Shown: positions 52,490 to 61,919, numbered from the stretch's first letter. The stretch is DNA of 64,000 nucleotides from Paenibacillus glycanilyticus (GCF_023715145.1 NZ_JAMBNP010000006.1:62001-126000), one strand, 5' to 3'. Notes: generated by a model from the letters alone, not told the origin. A program made the numbers and translations.

Positions 52490-53155
52490 TTATGTGTTTT
52501 TTACCCAGCCTTTGCGATGGGCCAGAACCGCAAGCTGCGTCCGGTCATCGAGCTCGCATTTCATCAGCAGATTGCTGACATGGGTTTTGACCGTTTTTAC
52601 GCTTATATGAAGCTCTTCGCCAATTTCCTTGTTGGAACGTCCCTCCGCAATAAGCAGAAGCACTTCCTTCTCCCGTTCCGTCAGCTCCTCGTCACCTGAT
52701 TGTGCCGTGCGCTGGCGCAAACCTCTCGTTAACGCTTGAGAGACATCCGCCGTCATAACCGGCATGCCTTTCACCGCTCCATGAAGCGCATAAATAAGCT
52801 CCTCGGCCGATACGGTCTTCAGGACATAGCTGACCGCTCCCGCTTCAATCGCCCCGTACACTTTGTCATCCTCCAGGAAGCTGGTTAACATAATGATCTT
52901 CAGACTTGGATGTTTGGCAATCAATTGCCGGGTCGTCTCAATGCCATCCATGCCCGGCATCATCAGATCCATCAGAATGACATCCGGCATCCCCGGGGAG
53001 ATCCCCGCTTCAAACATGGAGATTGCGGCCTGCCCGCTTCCCGCCTCAGCAACAACTTCAAACTTCGGCTCCAGCATCAAATACGTGCGCAAGCCCGTTC
53101 TTACCATATCATGGTCATCCACAATCATTACTTTTAACGTATCAGTCCCGCTCAT
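52490..53155 (-). CDS. liaR: LuxR/NarL-family response regulator, LiaR-like
   Basis: A response regulator of about 221 aa. Receiver: VMIVDDHDMVR, phosphoacceptor in VILMDLMMPGMDGIE and SYVLKTV. The C-terminal LuxR helix-turn-helix has LTEREKEVLLLIAEGRSNKEIGEEL and VKTHVSNLLMK. ATG 53155 is 10 nt after GGGGG; an ATG three codons earlier is too close to it. The gene overlaps its kinase gene. With the membrane protein LiaF encoded first, the set matches liaFSR, which responds to lipid-II-targeting antibiotics and envelope damage. Confidence 0.9.
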   Translation of the reverse strand: MSGTDTLKVMIVDDHDMVRTGLRTYLMLEPKFEVVAEAGSGQAAISMFEAGISPGMPDVILMDLMMPGMDGIETTRQLIAKHPSLKIIMLTSFLEDDKVYGAIEAGAVSYVLKTVSAEELIYALHGAVKGMPVMTADVSQALTRGLRQRTAQSGDEELTEREKEVLLLIAEGRSNKEIGEELHISVKTVKTHVSNLLMKCELDDRTQLAVLAHRKGWVKNT

Positions 53156-54188
53156 CGTTTTCATTCCCCCGCCATATTTTTGGAATGGTCACCTTTACTC
53201 TTGTACCGCTGCCCGGCTTGCTGATGATTTCAGCCAGACCGCCCAGCTGCTGGGCTCTCTCCTGCATCGTAGACAAGCCGTAAGAACCGCGCCTTACCTG
53301 GTCCGCCCGGAAGCCCGTTCCATCATCCTGAAGACTAAGCACAACCTGCCGTTCCGTCTCCGACAAGCTAAGCGAACAGTTCTGCGCGCCGGAATGCTTG
53401 ACGATGTTAGCCATAGCCTCCTGAACAATCAGGAACAGTTGATGCTCCTTCGCCTCCGTGAGCGGTTCGGTCAGCCGCCAGTCGAACACGCCCTGCAGTC
53501 CGTTCTGCCGGCAATAATCCGGGTACCATTTATCGAGCGCCTCCAGCAACGTGCGCCCTTCCAGCTCCATCGGCCGAAGCTGGGCAATAAAGATCCTCAT
53601 CTGTTTCTGGGCCAGCGTAGACATTTGAATGAGCTGATCCAATACGGAAGCGGCACGCTCCCGGTCAATTTCCTGAAGCTTCGGCAGCGAAGAGGCGCAC
53701 ATATGCATCGCGAACAGCTGCTGGCTGACCGTATCGTGCAAATCCCGGGCAAGCCGCTTTCTCTCTTCCTGAACGGCAGCTTCATTAGAAGCGGCTTGCG
53801 ACATTACCTGCTCCTCCCCGGTCATCTGGAGCCGCTTCATCCTCTCCTCCATTAACTCGGCAAGCTCGTTAAACTCGCGGTACAGCTCGGAGAAGGACGA
53901 GTCGCCGGATTCCGTAATCCGGACCTCAAAGTTCCCGTTCACCGCTTGCTTGAGGGCAAGCTGAAGCGTATCGATCCGCCTCTGAATATGCTGGCCGGTC
54001 CAATAACCGAAACCCGCGCTGACAAGCAGAAAGACGGAGACTGCGCCATAGCGCACTTCCGTCTGTACATGGTCCCCGTCTGCCAGCCCTATCCAGACCG
54101 CAATTCCAAGCAGCAGAGCCGTTACCGAAGAAGCTACGAACATCGTGAGCAGCTGCCATTTGCCGCCGCGGAACAATCGAACGATCAT
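53142..54188 (-). CDS. liaS: HisKA_3 sensor histidine kinase, LiaS-like
   Basis: A 348-aa sensor with two transmembrane helices (about 14-33 and 47-66) and almost no extracellular loop, typical of intramembrane-sensing kinases. HAMP follows, then the HisKA_3 domain with the phosphoacceptor histidine in LARDLHDTVSQQLFAM and an ATPase with VQEAMANIVKHS and DDGTGF. It ends inside liaR and begins 6 bp after liaF. LiaF normally keeps such kinases off until envelope stress occurs. Confidence 0.92.
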   Translation of the reverse strand: MIVRLFRGGKWQLLTMFVASSVTALLLGIAVWIGLADGDHVQTEVRYGAVSVFLLVSAGFGYWTGQHIQRRIDTLQLALKQAVNGNFEVRITESGDSSFSELYREFNELAELMEERMKRLQMTGEEQVMSQAASNEAAVQEERKRLARDLHDTVSQQLFAMHMCASSLPKLQEIDRERAASVLDQLIQMSTLAQKQMRIFIAQLRPMELEGRTLLEALDKWYPDYCRQNGLQGVFDWRLTEPLTEAKEHQLFLIVQEAMANIVKHSGAQNCSLSLSETERQVVLSLQDDGTGFRADQVRRGSYGLSTMQERAQQLGGLAEIISKPGSGTRVKVTIPKIWRGNENDERD

Positions 54189-54194
54189 AACCGT

Positions 54195-55325
54195 CTATCC
54201 CACCTTCGTAACGCGAACATCGCCGATGAACGTGCTGACGACGAGTTTGATTTTTTTATCCGTCTCTTCATAATAAGGCGAATGGATATTAATGCTCTTG
54301 AACATTCCGCCTTCCTTCTGGCCCAGAATCTTCACGTCGCCAACAAAGGCGCTCGAGATGACCTGCACGCCTACTTCAAAGTCGTTAGGCACATATACTT
54401 TTACATCTCCTATAAAGGAAGAGATGCAGATCTTCGTCTCTCCGAACGGAATTTGCGCTTTCGTCAGATCTACAATCGTATCGCCGATAAAATGGGAGAT
54501 ATTAAGCGGCTTCAGCTCCCAATAATCCTGGCCGATATGAATATCTCCGATAAAGCCCGATCTCGACTGCGCGCTTGGATCATGATTCCAATATTCGAAG
54601 GATCCGTGCTTGGAGCGCTGATGATGCTCCCGGATATGCTCCTTCACCTGCTGCTTGTGCTGCCGGATATGGCGCTTCTGCTCATGAATATGATGACGCA
54701 GTTCATGTTTGAAGTTCTGATGCCGCCTGAGATGATGATACGGCTCTCTTCTAAGGTCGGCTTCCGGCTCTCCGCCGGCAGTCCGTTCTTTGAATGCCCC
54801 TGTTTCACCCGGGCTTGGGTTATGCGAATGAGCTGGATCCGCTGTCTCTTCACCGGCTTTTGTCGGATCCGGATGGAGCGGCGGAGCAGAAGGGATGTCG
54901 CCTTTGTAATCGGAATAAGAATTGTACGACTTCCATTCATCATCGTATTGCGGCGGTTCATGGTGGCGGTGCCGCGGGCGGCGCAAGAAGTTAATGCCCA
55001 CAAGAATGATGATAATAGGCCAAGCATAAGAAACGATGTCGCCAAACGACCATGCGAACCACTCCAGATTATGACCGAGGAATATGAACCCGAGAAGAAT
55101 CATCATCCCTGCCCACCAGCCCGAGCCGTGGCCTTGGCGGCCGGCAAGCAATCCATGCAGACCAATCCAGAGCAGCACGACCGGCCAATAATTGGAGATA
55201 ATCTCGCCAATACTAATGTCGTAATCAATCATGCCCAGTTGTTTCAATAAGAAGAATACGCCAACGGAAATGATGACAAGACCCGAGAACAGTCGGTTTA
55301 GAAAGCTTCCATTCAATTTAGTCAA
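54195..55325 (-). CDS. liaF: LiaF-like envelope-stress inhibitor protein
   Basis: A 376-aa protein with four hydrophobic N-terminal segments (within about 8-115, LiaI/LiaF-type repeats such as NYWPVVLLWIGLH), a long charged His/Lys/Glu-rich middle (about 130-240) and a C-terminal beta domain with repeated IGDI, FIGDT, FIGDV and FVGDV strands. This is the 'cell-wall-active antibiotics response' domain of LiaF. The histidine-rich insert is longer than in Bacillus LiaF. It is the first gene of liaFSR; no liaI or liaH is adjacent. Confidence 0.9.
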   Translation of the reverse strand: MTKLNGSFLNRLFSGLVIISVGVFFLLKQLGMIDYDISIGEIISNYWPVVLLWIGLHGLLAGRQGHGSGWWAGMMILLGFIFLGHNLEWFAWSFGDIVSYAWPIIIILVGINFLRRPRHRHHEPPQYDDEWKSYNSYSDYKGDIPSAPPLHPDPTKAGEETADPAHSHNPSPGETGAFKERTAGGEPEADLRREPYHHLRRHQNFKHELRHHIHEQKRHIRQHKQQVKEHIREHHQRSKHGSFEYWNHDPSAQSRSGFIGDIHIGQDYWELKPLNISHFIGDTIVDLTKAQIPFGETKICISSFIGDVKVYVPNDFEVGVQVISSAFVGDVKILGQKEGGMFKSINIHSPYYEETDKKIKLVVSTFIGDVRVTKVG

Positions 55326-55631
55326 CTCCCTGCCAGTACTTCAAAATGTCTTATTGTTATTTAGTATAGCTAATGAAAGAAGGGTTATAAAGGGACGGCC
55401 GATTGAACTTTGCATCGGTCTCGAGACGGAGTAGATGGAGTTTTGTGAGATCCTTTCCCAATAAATTGAACGAAAAAAGGCTGTTTTGACAAAAAATAGC
55501 TAACATGCGTCATAAAACATCACGTTAATACGTTGACATTACTCACTTTGGCTATTTATAATGGTGAGCGGATTCATAGAGACAGAGAAACCTTACATCA
55601 ATTCAGACTATGAACAACAGGAGTTGAATCA
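55326..55631. other. intergenic region between liaF and amtB
   Basis: A 306-bp divergent region. It holds the amtB promoter (listed separately) and, on the minus strand, a possible liaFSR -10 (TATACT near 55364-55369) without a good -35. A near-match to a GlnR box (55444-55460) has one wrong fixed position. Nothing else recognised. Confidence 0.4.
55533..55562 (+). promoter_or_regulatory. sigma-A promoter of the ammonium transporter gene
   Basis: TTGACA (55533-55538) and TATAAT (55557-55562), both exact consensus, with an 18-bp spacer, 70 bp before the ATG. Confidence 0.8.
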
Positions 55632-56924
55632 ATGGATGTAGCAGAACTGTCGAGAGGGCTGGATACCGTCTGGGTTGTCTTGACAGCAGCAATGATTTTG
55701 CTGATGGAAGGCGGGTTTGCCCTGCTTGAGGCCGGTTTTGTCCGGCAGAAGAATGCGGTTAGCATTATTATGAAGGTTTTTGTCGACATTGTTTTTGGTG
55801 CACTTGTCTTTTACTTCTTCGGCTTCGCCATCATGTACGGCAAAGACATCGGCGGCTTGTTCGGCTCATCCGGGTTTCTGCTTAACGGGGACTTATCTCA
55901 CATTAGTTTGAATATCTCCCACGAAACCTATTGGCTGTTCCAATGCGCCTTCGTTATTGCCGTCATCTCTATTGTATCCGGAGCCGTCGCGGAACGGATC
56001 CATTTCCGGGCTTATATTTTGCTTACGATCGCGATGACCGGTCTGATCTACCCGCTGTCCGGACATTGGGTATGGGCGGTCAACGGCTGGCTCGGCAAGC
56101 TCGGCATGATTGATTTTGCCGGCTCGGCAGCCATTCACGCCTTAGGCGGATTTGCGGCACTCGCTGCCACCTTGTTCATCGGCCCGAGGATTGGCAAGTT
56201 CTCTCCCGACGGCAAAGTGAACATCGTATCACCTTCTAATCTTCCGCTAGCCTCGGTTGGCGCTTTTATCCTCTGGTTTGGCTGGTTCGGCTTTAACGCC
56301 GGCAGTACACTAAGCGCAACCAATGCTGCAATCGGCCATATCGCCGTAACAACTATGCTGTCCGCCGCATCGGGCGGAGCAATCTGTATCCTGTTTACGA
56401 TGTTCCGTTACAGGAAGGCGGATCCGCCGATGGTCATCAACGGCTCCCTGGCCGGACTTGTTGGCATCACAGCCGGCTGTGCCTTCGTATCCGACGGTGC
56501 AGCGATCTGGATTGGCGCAATTTGCGGCATTGCTATGGTGCTGGTCACGGAGTACATGGAACGCAAACAAATCGATGACCCGGTAGGCGCATTCGCGGTG
56601 CACGGCATCAGCGGAAGCATTGGCACATTGGCTGTTGGCCTCTGCGCGATCCCCGAGCTTACCGAAGGTGTCGGACAAGGCTATTACGGCCTGCTGTACG
56701 GCGGCGGCTGGAATCTGCTTGGCGCACAAGCGCTTGGACTTGTCGTGATCGTCATTTGGGGCTTTGGCGTCACTTGGGCCGTATTATGGCTGATCCGCAA
56801 AGTCATGCCGGTTCGCGTATCCAAGGACGAGGAGCTTATCGGCCTCGATGTTGGTATCCACGGCGTGCCTGCCTACAGCCAGGAGAATGATTTCATCGAC
56901 GTAGACCATATCACTAGAAAATAA
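55632..56924 (+). CDS. amtB: ammonium transporter (Amt family)
   Basis: A 430-aa Amt channel with about eleven transmembrane helices and no long signal sequence. Opening DTVWVVLTAAMILLMEGGFALLE, the HWVWAVNGWL segment, and pore residues in AVHGISGS and AIHALGG (the two pore histidines) are typical. It imports ammonium and is normally made in nitrogen limitation. The start at 55632 is preceded by AGGAG. No glnK/nrgB gene follows, unlike many amt operons. The promoter is exact consensus, which is unusual for a nitrogen-limited gene. Confidence 0.95.
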   Translation: MDVAELSRGLDTVWVVLTAAMILLMEGGFALLEAGFVRQKNAVSIIMKVFVDIVFGALVFYFFGFAIMYGKDIGGLFGSSGFLLNGDLSHISLNISHETYWLFQCAFVIAVISIVSGAVAERIHFRAYILLTIAMTGLIYPLSGHWVWAVNGWLGKLGMIDFAGSAAIHALGGFAALAATLFIGPRIGKFSPDGKVNIVSPSNLPLASVGAFILWFGWFGFNAGSTLSATNAAIGHIAVTTMLSAASGGAICILFTMFRYRKADPPMVINGSLAGLVGITAGCAFVSDGAAIWIGAICGIAMVLVTEYMERKQIDDPVGAFAVHGISGSIGTLAVGLCAIPELTEGVGQGYYGLLYGGGWNLLGAQALGLVVIVIWGFGVTWAVLWLIRKVMPVRVSKDEELIGLDVGIHGVPAYSQENDFIDVDHITRK

Positions 56925-56925
56925 T

Positions 56926-56962
56926 AAAAGGCGTTCCTCCTGAGGGGGAACGCCTTTTATAT
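56926..56962. terminator. terminator between amtB and the convergent hypothetical gene
   Basis: AAAAGGCGTTCC (56926-56937) pairs perfectly with GGAACGCCTTTT (56947-56958). Confidence 0.85.
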
Positions 56963-56972
56963 ATAAGTATGA

Positions 56973-57350
56973 TTATCGATATAGTTCATTAACCAAATCT
57001 CCAGAGACGGTTACAATATCGGTTGGCGACAATACTTGAATGGATCTGGCATGCTCAATCTCTTGACGAAGAGCGCGTACTTGCTCCATTGGTTTCTTAA
57101 CGAAATGAATGTATTCAACTGCCAGATGATGATCCGGCTTCCGCCCGGACAATAATCGACGCAACGTGGACATGGACTGATAAGCCCGTTCTTCCTTCAG
57201 ACGCCGCTTCTCATATCGTTCAACCATTTGCTCGATTTCTGCGATTTCCTGCTCTTTCTTCGCCACGTATGCATCGATAAAAGGCAGCACTTCCGCTGCT
57301 TTGCGATGATGGGATGCAGAATGATTCGTATGGATAATTGGATCAGTCAT
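56973..57350 (-). CDS. conserved-looking hypothetical coiled-coil protein
   Basis: A 125-aa soluble protein with a long charged coiled-coil (about 30-60, AKKEQEIAEIEQMVERYEKRR) and a second helical part; His-rich near the N terminus. No named family recognised. AGGTGAG precedes the start and a shared terminator follows, so expression is plausible. Confidence 0.7.
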   Translation of the reverse strand: MTDPIIHTNHSASHHRKAAEVLPFIDAYVAKKEQEIAEIEQMVERYEKRRLKEERAYQSMSTLRRLLSGRKPDHHLAVEYIHFVKKPMEQVRALRQEIEHARSIQVLSPTDIVTVSGDLVNELYR

Positions 57351-57466
57351 GTCAGCTCACCTGTCTTCATTGCGTGATTATTTATTACATACACTATCAT
57401 ACAACAAAGATACGCTCTTGAAAACTCAATTTATGTAACATTAGAAAATTTGGCACAAAGAAAAAA

Positions 57467-57490
57467 AGAGGAACCCGTACCGGTTCCTCT
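57467..57490 (-). terminator. terminator of the SASP gene
   Basis: AGAGGAACC (57467-57475) pairs with GGTTCCTCT (57482-57490), with seven Ts on the minus strand, 18 bp after the stop. Confidence 0.85.
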
Positions 57491-57508
57491 GTTGATTCGT
57501 TTAAGTAA

Positions 57509-57634
57509 TTACTTCTGCGCTTTTTGAGTCGCTTGGTTAGCAGCTTTGCCAGCTGCCGCGTTTTGGTTGAACTCTTCAGCGAATTCTGCGTTGAACTTGT
57601 TGTTTTGCGCTTTGTTGTTTTTGTTCTTAGCCAT
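57509..57634 (-). CDS. gamma-type small acid-soluble spore protein
   Basis: A 41-codon gene, read on the minus strand from ATG 57634 with GGGGAGGTG 9 nt upstream. The product is Asn/Gln/Ala/Lys-rich (MAKNKNNKAQNNKFN...) and contains FNAEFAEEFNQN, matching the (Y/F)NAEFA(x)E motif of gamma-type SASPs, which are cleaved by the GPR protease during germination to supply amino acids. It is shorter than the 84-aa Bacillus SspE because it has one repeat instead of two. A terminator follows. Sigma-G expression in the forespore is expected. Confidence 0.88.
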   Translation of the reverse strand: MAKNKNNKAQNNKFNAEFAEEFNQNAAAGKAANQATQKAQK

Positions 57635-57699
57635 TGTAGTATTCACCTCCCCGTCCAACCTTAGTATGGCTGTGTGAAGGCTTCTTATTCAGATGCGCA

Positions 57700-58302
57700 T
57701 TACGATTCCAGATACGTCTGCGGGATCGGTTTTCCCGCTTCCACAGCCCGGTTTATCTGGTTCAGCCAGCTCTGCGACAGCTTGCCGTTGCCTTTGCGAA
57801 GCACCTGTACAGCAACCGTCCGTTTTCCCCACTGCTTATATACGTCTTTTATCGTCTCAAAGTATAAATCGAGCTTATGGCCTTTAATAGCCGATCCGGT
57901 ATCGGCTACAACGCCGTAGCCATAACCCGGAATATAGAGCAGTGTACCAATCGGGAAGAGCTTTGTATCTGCCGCTACGGTCGATACTTGTCCCCTTCTG
58001 ACTTTTACCCCCGAATAAGTGATCCCGTATTGCGGATGCCCCGGACGTTTGCCGGTTGATTCATAACCTGCCGTATAGCCGGTAGCTACGACCTGTACGG
58101 TTGATAACGCCTGCTGCGCAATCGCTTCTACTGCTGCAGGTGTTGTTTCCTTGCCGTTCTTATTCTTCTTGGGTGCTTCATGAATTTCATGCTTAACCGC
58201 AGGCGTTGCTGCAAGGCTTGGAGTTGTAAATCCTCCTGTCAGCATGACTGCTATCGATAGGCTTGAAATTGTTTTTTTGCAAGTAAAAAAGCTTGTGACC
58301 AT
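57700..58302 (-). CDS. secreted 3D-domain protein (cell-wall active)
   Basis: A 200-aa protein with a signal peptide (cleavage near SLAAT), a Lys/Pro/Thr linker, and a C-terminal 3D domain: [34 protein letters not shown], and [18 protein letters not shown] with the aspartates that give the domain its name. The fold is related to MltA-type lytic transglycosylases; homologues are the YocH/YuiC muralytic proteins. GGAGG is 11 nt before the ATG. Stands between the SASP gene and thrS on the same strand. Confidence 0.88.
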   Translation of the reverse strand: MVTSFFTCKKTISSLSIAVMLTGGFTTPSLAATPAVKHEIHEAPKKNKNGKETTPAAVEAIAQQALSTVQVVATGYTAGYESTGKRPGHPQYGITYSGVKVRRGQVSTVAADTKLFPIGTLLYIPGYGYGVVADTGSAIKGHKLDLYFETIKDVYKQWGKRTVAVQVLRKGNGKLSQSWLNQINRAVEAGKPIPQTYLES

Positions 58303-58362
58303 TTGGGCAGCTTCCTCCTCAGAAGAATATTTCCCAAACGGTCCAAGCTTTATGCATGAGAC

Positions 58363-60300
58363 TTAGATTGTTTTTGTTGCGATTTCGTTTTGCAGCAGTT
58401 CAACCAGCTCTGCTACAGGCTTAGCGCCGATATCGCCTTCGCCGCGCTTACGCACTGATACGGAGCCGGACTGCGCCTCATTCTCGCCTACAACAAGCAT
58501 GTATGGCAGCTTCTCCAGCTGTGCTTCGCGGATCTTGTAACCCAGCTTCTCGTTACGCAGGTCACTCTCCACACGCACGCCAGCCAGCTTAAGCTTTTCT
58601 TCTACTTCACGAGCATAAGCCTCGTAAGCTGTCGATACCGGAATAACCTTCGCTTGAACCGGCGACAGCCAGAGCGGCAATGCGCCCGCGAAATTCTCAA
58701 GCAGGAAGGCCGTCATCCGTTCCATTGTGCTGATGATGCCGCGATGGATAACGACCGGACGATGCTTCTTGCCGTCTTCGCCGATATACTCGAGCTCGAA
58801 GCGGTCAGGCAGCAGGAAGTCGAGCTGCGCCGTCGACAAAGTCTCTTCCTTGCCTAGCGCTGTCTTGATCTGAACGTCGAGCTTCGGACCGTAGAACGCG
58901 GCTTCTCCTTCTGCCTCGAAGAATGGCAGCTCAAGCTCCTCGACTACCTCGCGAAGCATGCGCTGAGACATTTCCCACATCTCGTCATTCTGGAAGTATT
59001 TCTCGGTATCCTGCGGATCGCGGTACGACAGGCGGAAACGGTATTCCTTAATGCCGAAATCTTCATATACTTTGCGGATCAGGTTCACTACGCGCGCGAA
59101 CTCTTCCTTGATCTGATCCGGACGGCAGAAGATATGAGCGTCATTCAGCGTCATCGCGCGTACGCGGTGCAGGCCAGTCAAAGCGCCGGACATCTCGTAA
59201 CGGTGCATGGTACCCATCTCGGCGATGCGGACCGGAAGATCGCGGTAGCTTCTCATATCGCTCTTATATACCATCATGTGATGCGGGCAGTTCATGGGAC
59301 GAAGAACAAGCTCTTCGTTATCGAGCGCCATCAGCGGGAACATGTCCTCGCTGTAATGCTCCCAGTGACCGGAGATTTTGTACAGCTCCACGTTGGCCAG
59401 AACCGGTGTATACACATGCTCGTAACCGAGACGTTCTTCCATGTCAACGATATAACGCTCGAGCGTACGGCGAACCTTCGCGCCGTTCGGCAGCCAGAGC
59501 GGCAGACCTTGGCCAACCTCGCGGGAGAACGTGAACATTTTCAGCTCCTTGCCCAGTTTGCGGTGGTCACGCTTCTTCGCTTCTTCCAGGAAGTGAAGAT
59601 GCTCGTCCAGTTCTGCTTTCTTCGCAAAAGCAGTTCCGTAAATGCGCTGAAGCATCTTGTTCTTGGAATCGCCGCGCCAGTAAGCTCCCGCCACGCTAAG
59701 CAGCTTAAATGCTTTGATGCGGCCGGTGGACGGCAGATGCGGCCCGCGGCAGAGGTCAAAGAACTCGCCTTGGTCATACATCGTAATAACGGAATCCTCC
59801 GGCAGATCGCGAATCAGCTCAAGCTTCAGGTTGTCGTCCAGCTCGGTGAAGATCGCAAGAGCCTCATCGCGGCTGACCACACGGCGGCGAATGTCGAGGT
59901 TCTCGTTAATGATACGCTGCATTTCTTTCTCGATCTTAGTCAAGTCTTCCGGAGTCAGCGATTGGTCCATATCAATATCATAATAGAAGCCGTCCTCGAT
60001 AACCGGACCGATACCCAGCTTGACGTTCGCATTGCCGTACAGGCGTTTAATAGCTTGAGCCATCAGATGGGCTGTACTGTGGCGGTATACCTCAAGGCCG
60101 TCAGCCGAATCCACGGTAACGATCTCGATTGCGGAATCGGATTCGATTGGCGCGTATACGTCAACGACTTTGCCATTGATTTTACCCGCGATTGCATTCT
60201 TGCGAAGACCCGGGCTGATCGAACCCGCTACTTCTTCAATTGTTGTTCCAGCCGCGTACTCCCGAATCGCGCCGTCTGGAAAAGTAACTTTGATAGACAT
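58363..60300 (-). CDS. thrS: threonyl-tRNA synthetase
   Basis: A 645-aa class II aminoacyl-tRNA synthetase. Domains: TGS (1-62), editing domain with [10 protein letters not shown] (HxxxH) and the later C/H zinc residues, catalytic core with the [11 protein letters not shown] zinc cysteine, motif 2 [18 protein letters not shown] and motif 3 [15 protein letters not shown], then the anticodon-binding domain. The start is 60300 ([10 protein letters not shown]), with GGAGGG upstream; the frame continues into the T-box leader without homology. Expression is controlled by that leader. Confidence 0.97.
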   Translation of the reverse strand: MSIKVTFPDGAIREYAAGTTIEEVAGSISPGLRKNAIAGKINGKVVDVYAPIESDSAIEIVTVDSADGLEVYRHSTAHLMAQAIKRLYGNANVKLGIGPVIEDGFYYDIDMDQSLTPEDLTKIEKEMQRIINENLDIRRRVVSRDEALAIFTELDDNLKLELIRDLPEDSVITMYDQGEFFDLCRGPHLPSTGRIKAFKLLSVAGAYWRGDSKNKMLQRIYGTAFAKKAELDEHLHFLEEAKKRDHRKLGKELKMFTFSREVGQGLPLWLPNGAKVRRTLERYIVDMEERLGYEHVYTPVLANVELYKISGHWEHYSEDMFPLMALDNEELVLRPMNCPHHMMVYKSDMRSYRDLPVRIAEMGTMHRYEMSGALTGLHRVRAMTLNDAHIFCRPDQIKEEFARVVNLIRKVYEDFGIKEYRFRLSYRDPQDTEKYFQNDEMWEMSQRMLREVVEELELPFFEAEGEAAFYGPKLDVQIKTALGKEETLSTAQLDFLLPDRFELEYIGEDGKKHRPVVIHRGIISTMERMTAFLLENFAGALPLWLSPVQAKVIPVSTAYEAYAREVEEKLKLAGVRVESDLRNEKLGYKIREAQLEKLPYMLVVGENEAQSGSVSVRKRGEGDIGAKPVAELVELLQNEIATKTI

Positions 60301-60344
60301 TGATTTCCCTCCTGAGAAAGTTGGCATAGCAGGCGGGATGAACG

Positions 60345-60638
60345 CAAAAAAAGCACGCATCCCGCAAAGGGACGAGTGCTTGAATACCCGTGGTTCCACC
60401 CTACTTCGACCGCTGCATGTAGACCGTATCACAGTTAGCATCAGCAATCCTTGTATTGATCCGATAACGGAGACATCCGGTGCAGCTTAGTAATGACCTG
60501 GTTGGCCACGTTCAACCGCACAGCTACAAAGGGGTATATCTGCGAATGTCTTGAAGGAAATTACAGCCAAGTTTCCTCTCTCTGGGCCGACATTACCGGC
60601 AAATACATGTCTTTGTCATTGCTGTTCAAATAGTTATG
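60345..60638 (-). promoter_or_regulatory. T-box riboswitch leader of thrS
   Basis: The T-box core AGGGTGGAACCACGG lies at 60388-60402 on the minus strand. It is followed by an intrinsic terminator (stem AGCAC...GTGCT, 60352-60380, then seven Ts). Upstream comes a stem I region with AGAGAGGAAACTTGGCTG. The most likely specifier codon is ACC (threonine) at 60533-60535. Uncharged tRNA-Thr would stabilise the antiterminator and let thrS be transcribed. Confidence 0.92.
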
Positions 60639-60644
60639 TGCAAT

Positions 60645-60674
60645 ATTATAGCCGCTTTGACCCCAATTGGTCAA
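60645..60674 (-). promoter_or_regulatory. promoter of the T-box/thrS unit
   Basis: TTGACC (60669-60674) and TATAAT (60645-60650) with an 18-bp spacer on the minus strand. The -35 overlaps the end of ytxC. Confidence 0.75.
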
Positions 60675-61618
60675 TAGATGCGGCTGTCGGGCTGAATGGT
60701 GCCGTTGCCTTCAAAGCACGGGCTGCAGGCCGGACATTGCGTGCAGATCGAAACGCGGTTGTCAAAAATCGTTTCGATTGTCCGGATGACCTGCATATCA
60801 TCCTGCCTGGTATGGATCATAATATGCTTCGGCGAGACAGCAATAAGCGAGCTGATGACCATATCTTCAATATTCATCTCGGTCTCCAGCATCTCGGCCA
60901 CTAACTTGTCCGAGTGGGGCTTCGGTTCAAAAGGCTGAAATTTCTCATTGAACAGGACAAACTCATGGCTTCCTTTGTGCACAAGATGGACAATCGGCAC
61001 TTTGGATTCTTGCAAGCCTACAAAATATTTCAACAGCGATATAAACTCCTGGTATTGTTTATCCAATACATATTCGTCCAAAGCGTAATCCACGATCTCG
61101 GCCAATTCCGTCCGGTATGGCTGCAGTCGGAATGACGTTAAGCCTCCCAGATTCAAGACCGAATTCTCCTGCAAATAACGGTCAATCTCATCGGCAACCT
61201 TCGTTTTTCGGCGCTGCCGGTCCGCATCCAGAAATCTTGTCCCCAGGCCATCCCATTCCGTACCGTGCAGCAGCTCGTGGCAATATTTTTCGATGACAGG
61301 TGCATCGATTGCGTGGTTATTCCTGTATTTTCTCCGAATGATGGCTGCCAGAATGAGCGGTTCCATATCGGTTACGATGAATTCTGCAAGGGCTTTGGAT
61401 GCCGCTTGATACACCGATTGGCTATGGTCAGCCAGTTGAAAATACGGCAGGATCGCTTCGCAGCTAATTTCCCTCTCGGACAGCAGCGTGTACTGTATGG
61501 CGTCTCCCTCGATGTGTGCGATATGTAGATCGTTGGTTGTGTAGTCCGTCATCAACGCCGCTAATTGGGCAGCCGATTGCTCCATGTTCGAAGGCAGCGT
61601 TACGGTAAACAGCTCCAT
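60671..61618 (-). CDS. ytxC: putative sporulation protein YtxC
   Basis: A 315-aa YtxC family protein, cytosolic, function unknown. It lies immediately upstream of thrS, the same order as in Bacillus subtilis, which supports the assignment. Notable features are the central LGGLTSFRLQPYRTELAEIVDYALDEYVLDKQYQEF (family core, in pieces) and a C-terminal cysteine cluster CTQCPACSPC that could bind metal. GGGGTGAG precedes the ATG. Confidence 0.85.
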   Translation of the reverse strand: MELFTVTLPSNMEQSAAQLAALMTDYTTNDLHIAHIEGDAIQYTLLSEREISCEAILPYFQLADHSQSVYQAASKALAEFIVTDMEPLILAAIIRRKYRNNHAIDAPVIEKYCHELLHGTEWDGLGTRFLDADRQRRKTKVADEIDRYLQENSVLNLGGLTSFRLQPYRTELAEIVDYALDEYVLDKQYQEFISLLKYFVGLQESKVPIVHLVHKGSHEFVLFNEKFQPFEPKPHSDKLVAEMLETEMNIEDMVISSLIAVSPKHIMIHTRQDDMQVIRTIETIFDNRVSICTQCPACSPCFEGNGTIQPDSRIY

Positions 61619-61742
61619 GAGCTCACCCCTTTCATTCCCCTTATAAGTATATGGCTGGGGGGTTGGGTATATACGAATGGAGTGGGTGGGAGTGATTGGA
61701 GATGAAATGGCTTGCTTATATTTGCCGATGGTATATCTCGCT

Positions 61743-61895
61743 GCGCAAAAGTAACGTCCTTCCGATCGCTGTTGTTCCCGGATTTCTTCGAATGGAACCG
61801 CGTAGCGGTTGAAATCTGGTGAACAAAGCTAAAAGCTTTCTGAAAGAAAGCTGCTTCGAAAGCATAAACTTGCTTCTCCAGTACGTTACTTTTGC
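61743..61895. repeat. structured inverted-repeat element (about 150 bp)
   Basis: A perfect 13-bp inverted repeat (GCAAAAGTAACGT 61745-61757 with ACGTTACTTTTGC 61883-61895) encloses two hairpins. One is a long imperfect hairpin (TTGTTCCCGGATTTC 61772-61786 with GAAATC...GAACAA 61811-61826, capped by AACCGC-GTA-GCGGTT 61796-61810). The other is AGCTTTC/GAAAGCT (61834-61840 with 61846-61852). No ORF of note. The architecture parallels the element at 17.8 kb, but the sequence is different. Confidence 0.65.
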
Positions 61896-61919
61896 TCCGC
61901 TCCTAGCAAGTGTCGCAAT

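Noticed and set aside
55444..55460. GlnR-like box upstream of amtB (TGTGA-N7-TCCCA)
   Set aside because: One of the fixed positions in the right half is wrong and it lies about 90 bp upstream of the promoter; no better site was found, so I do not claim nitrogen control from sequence.
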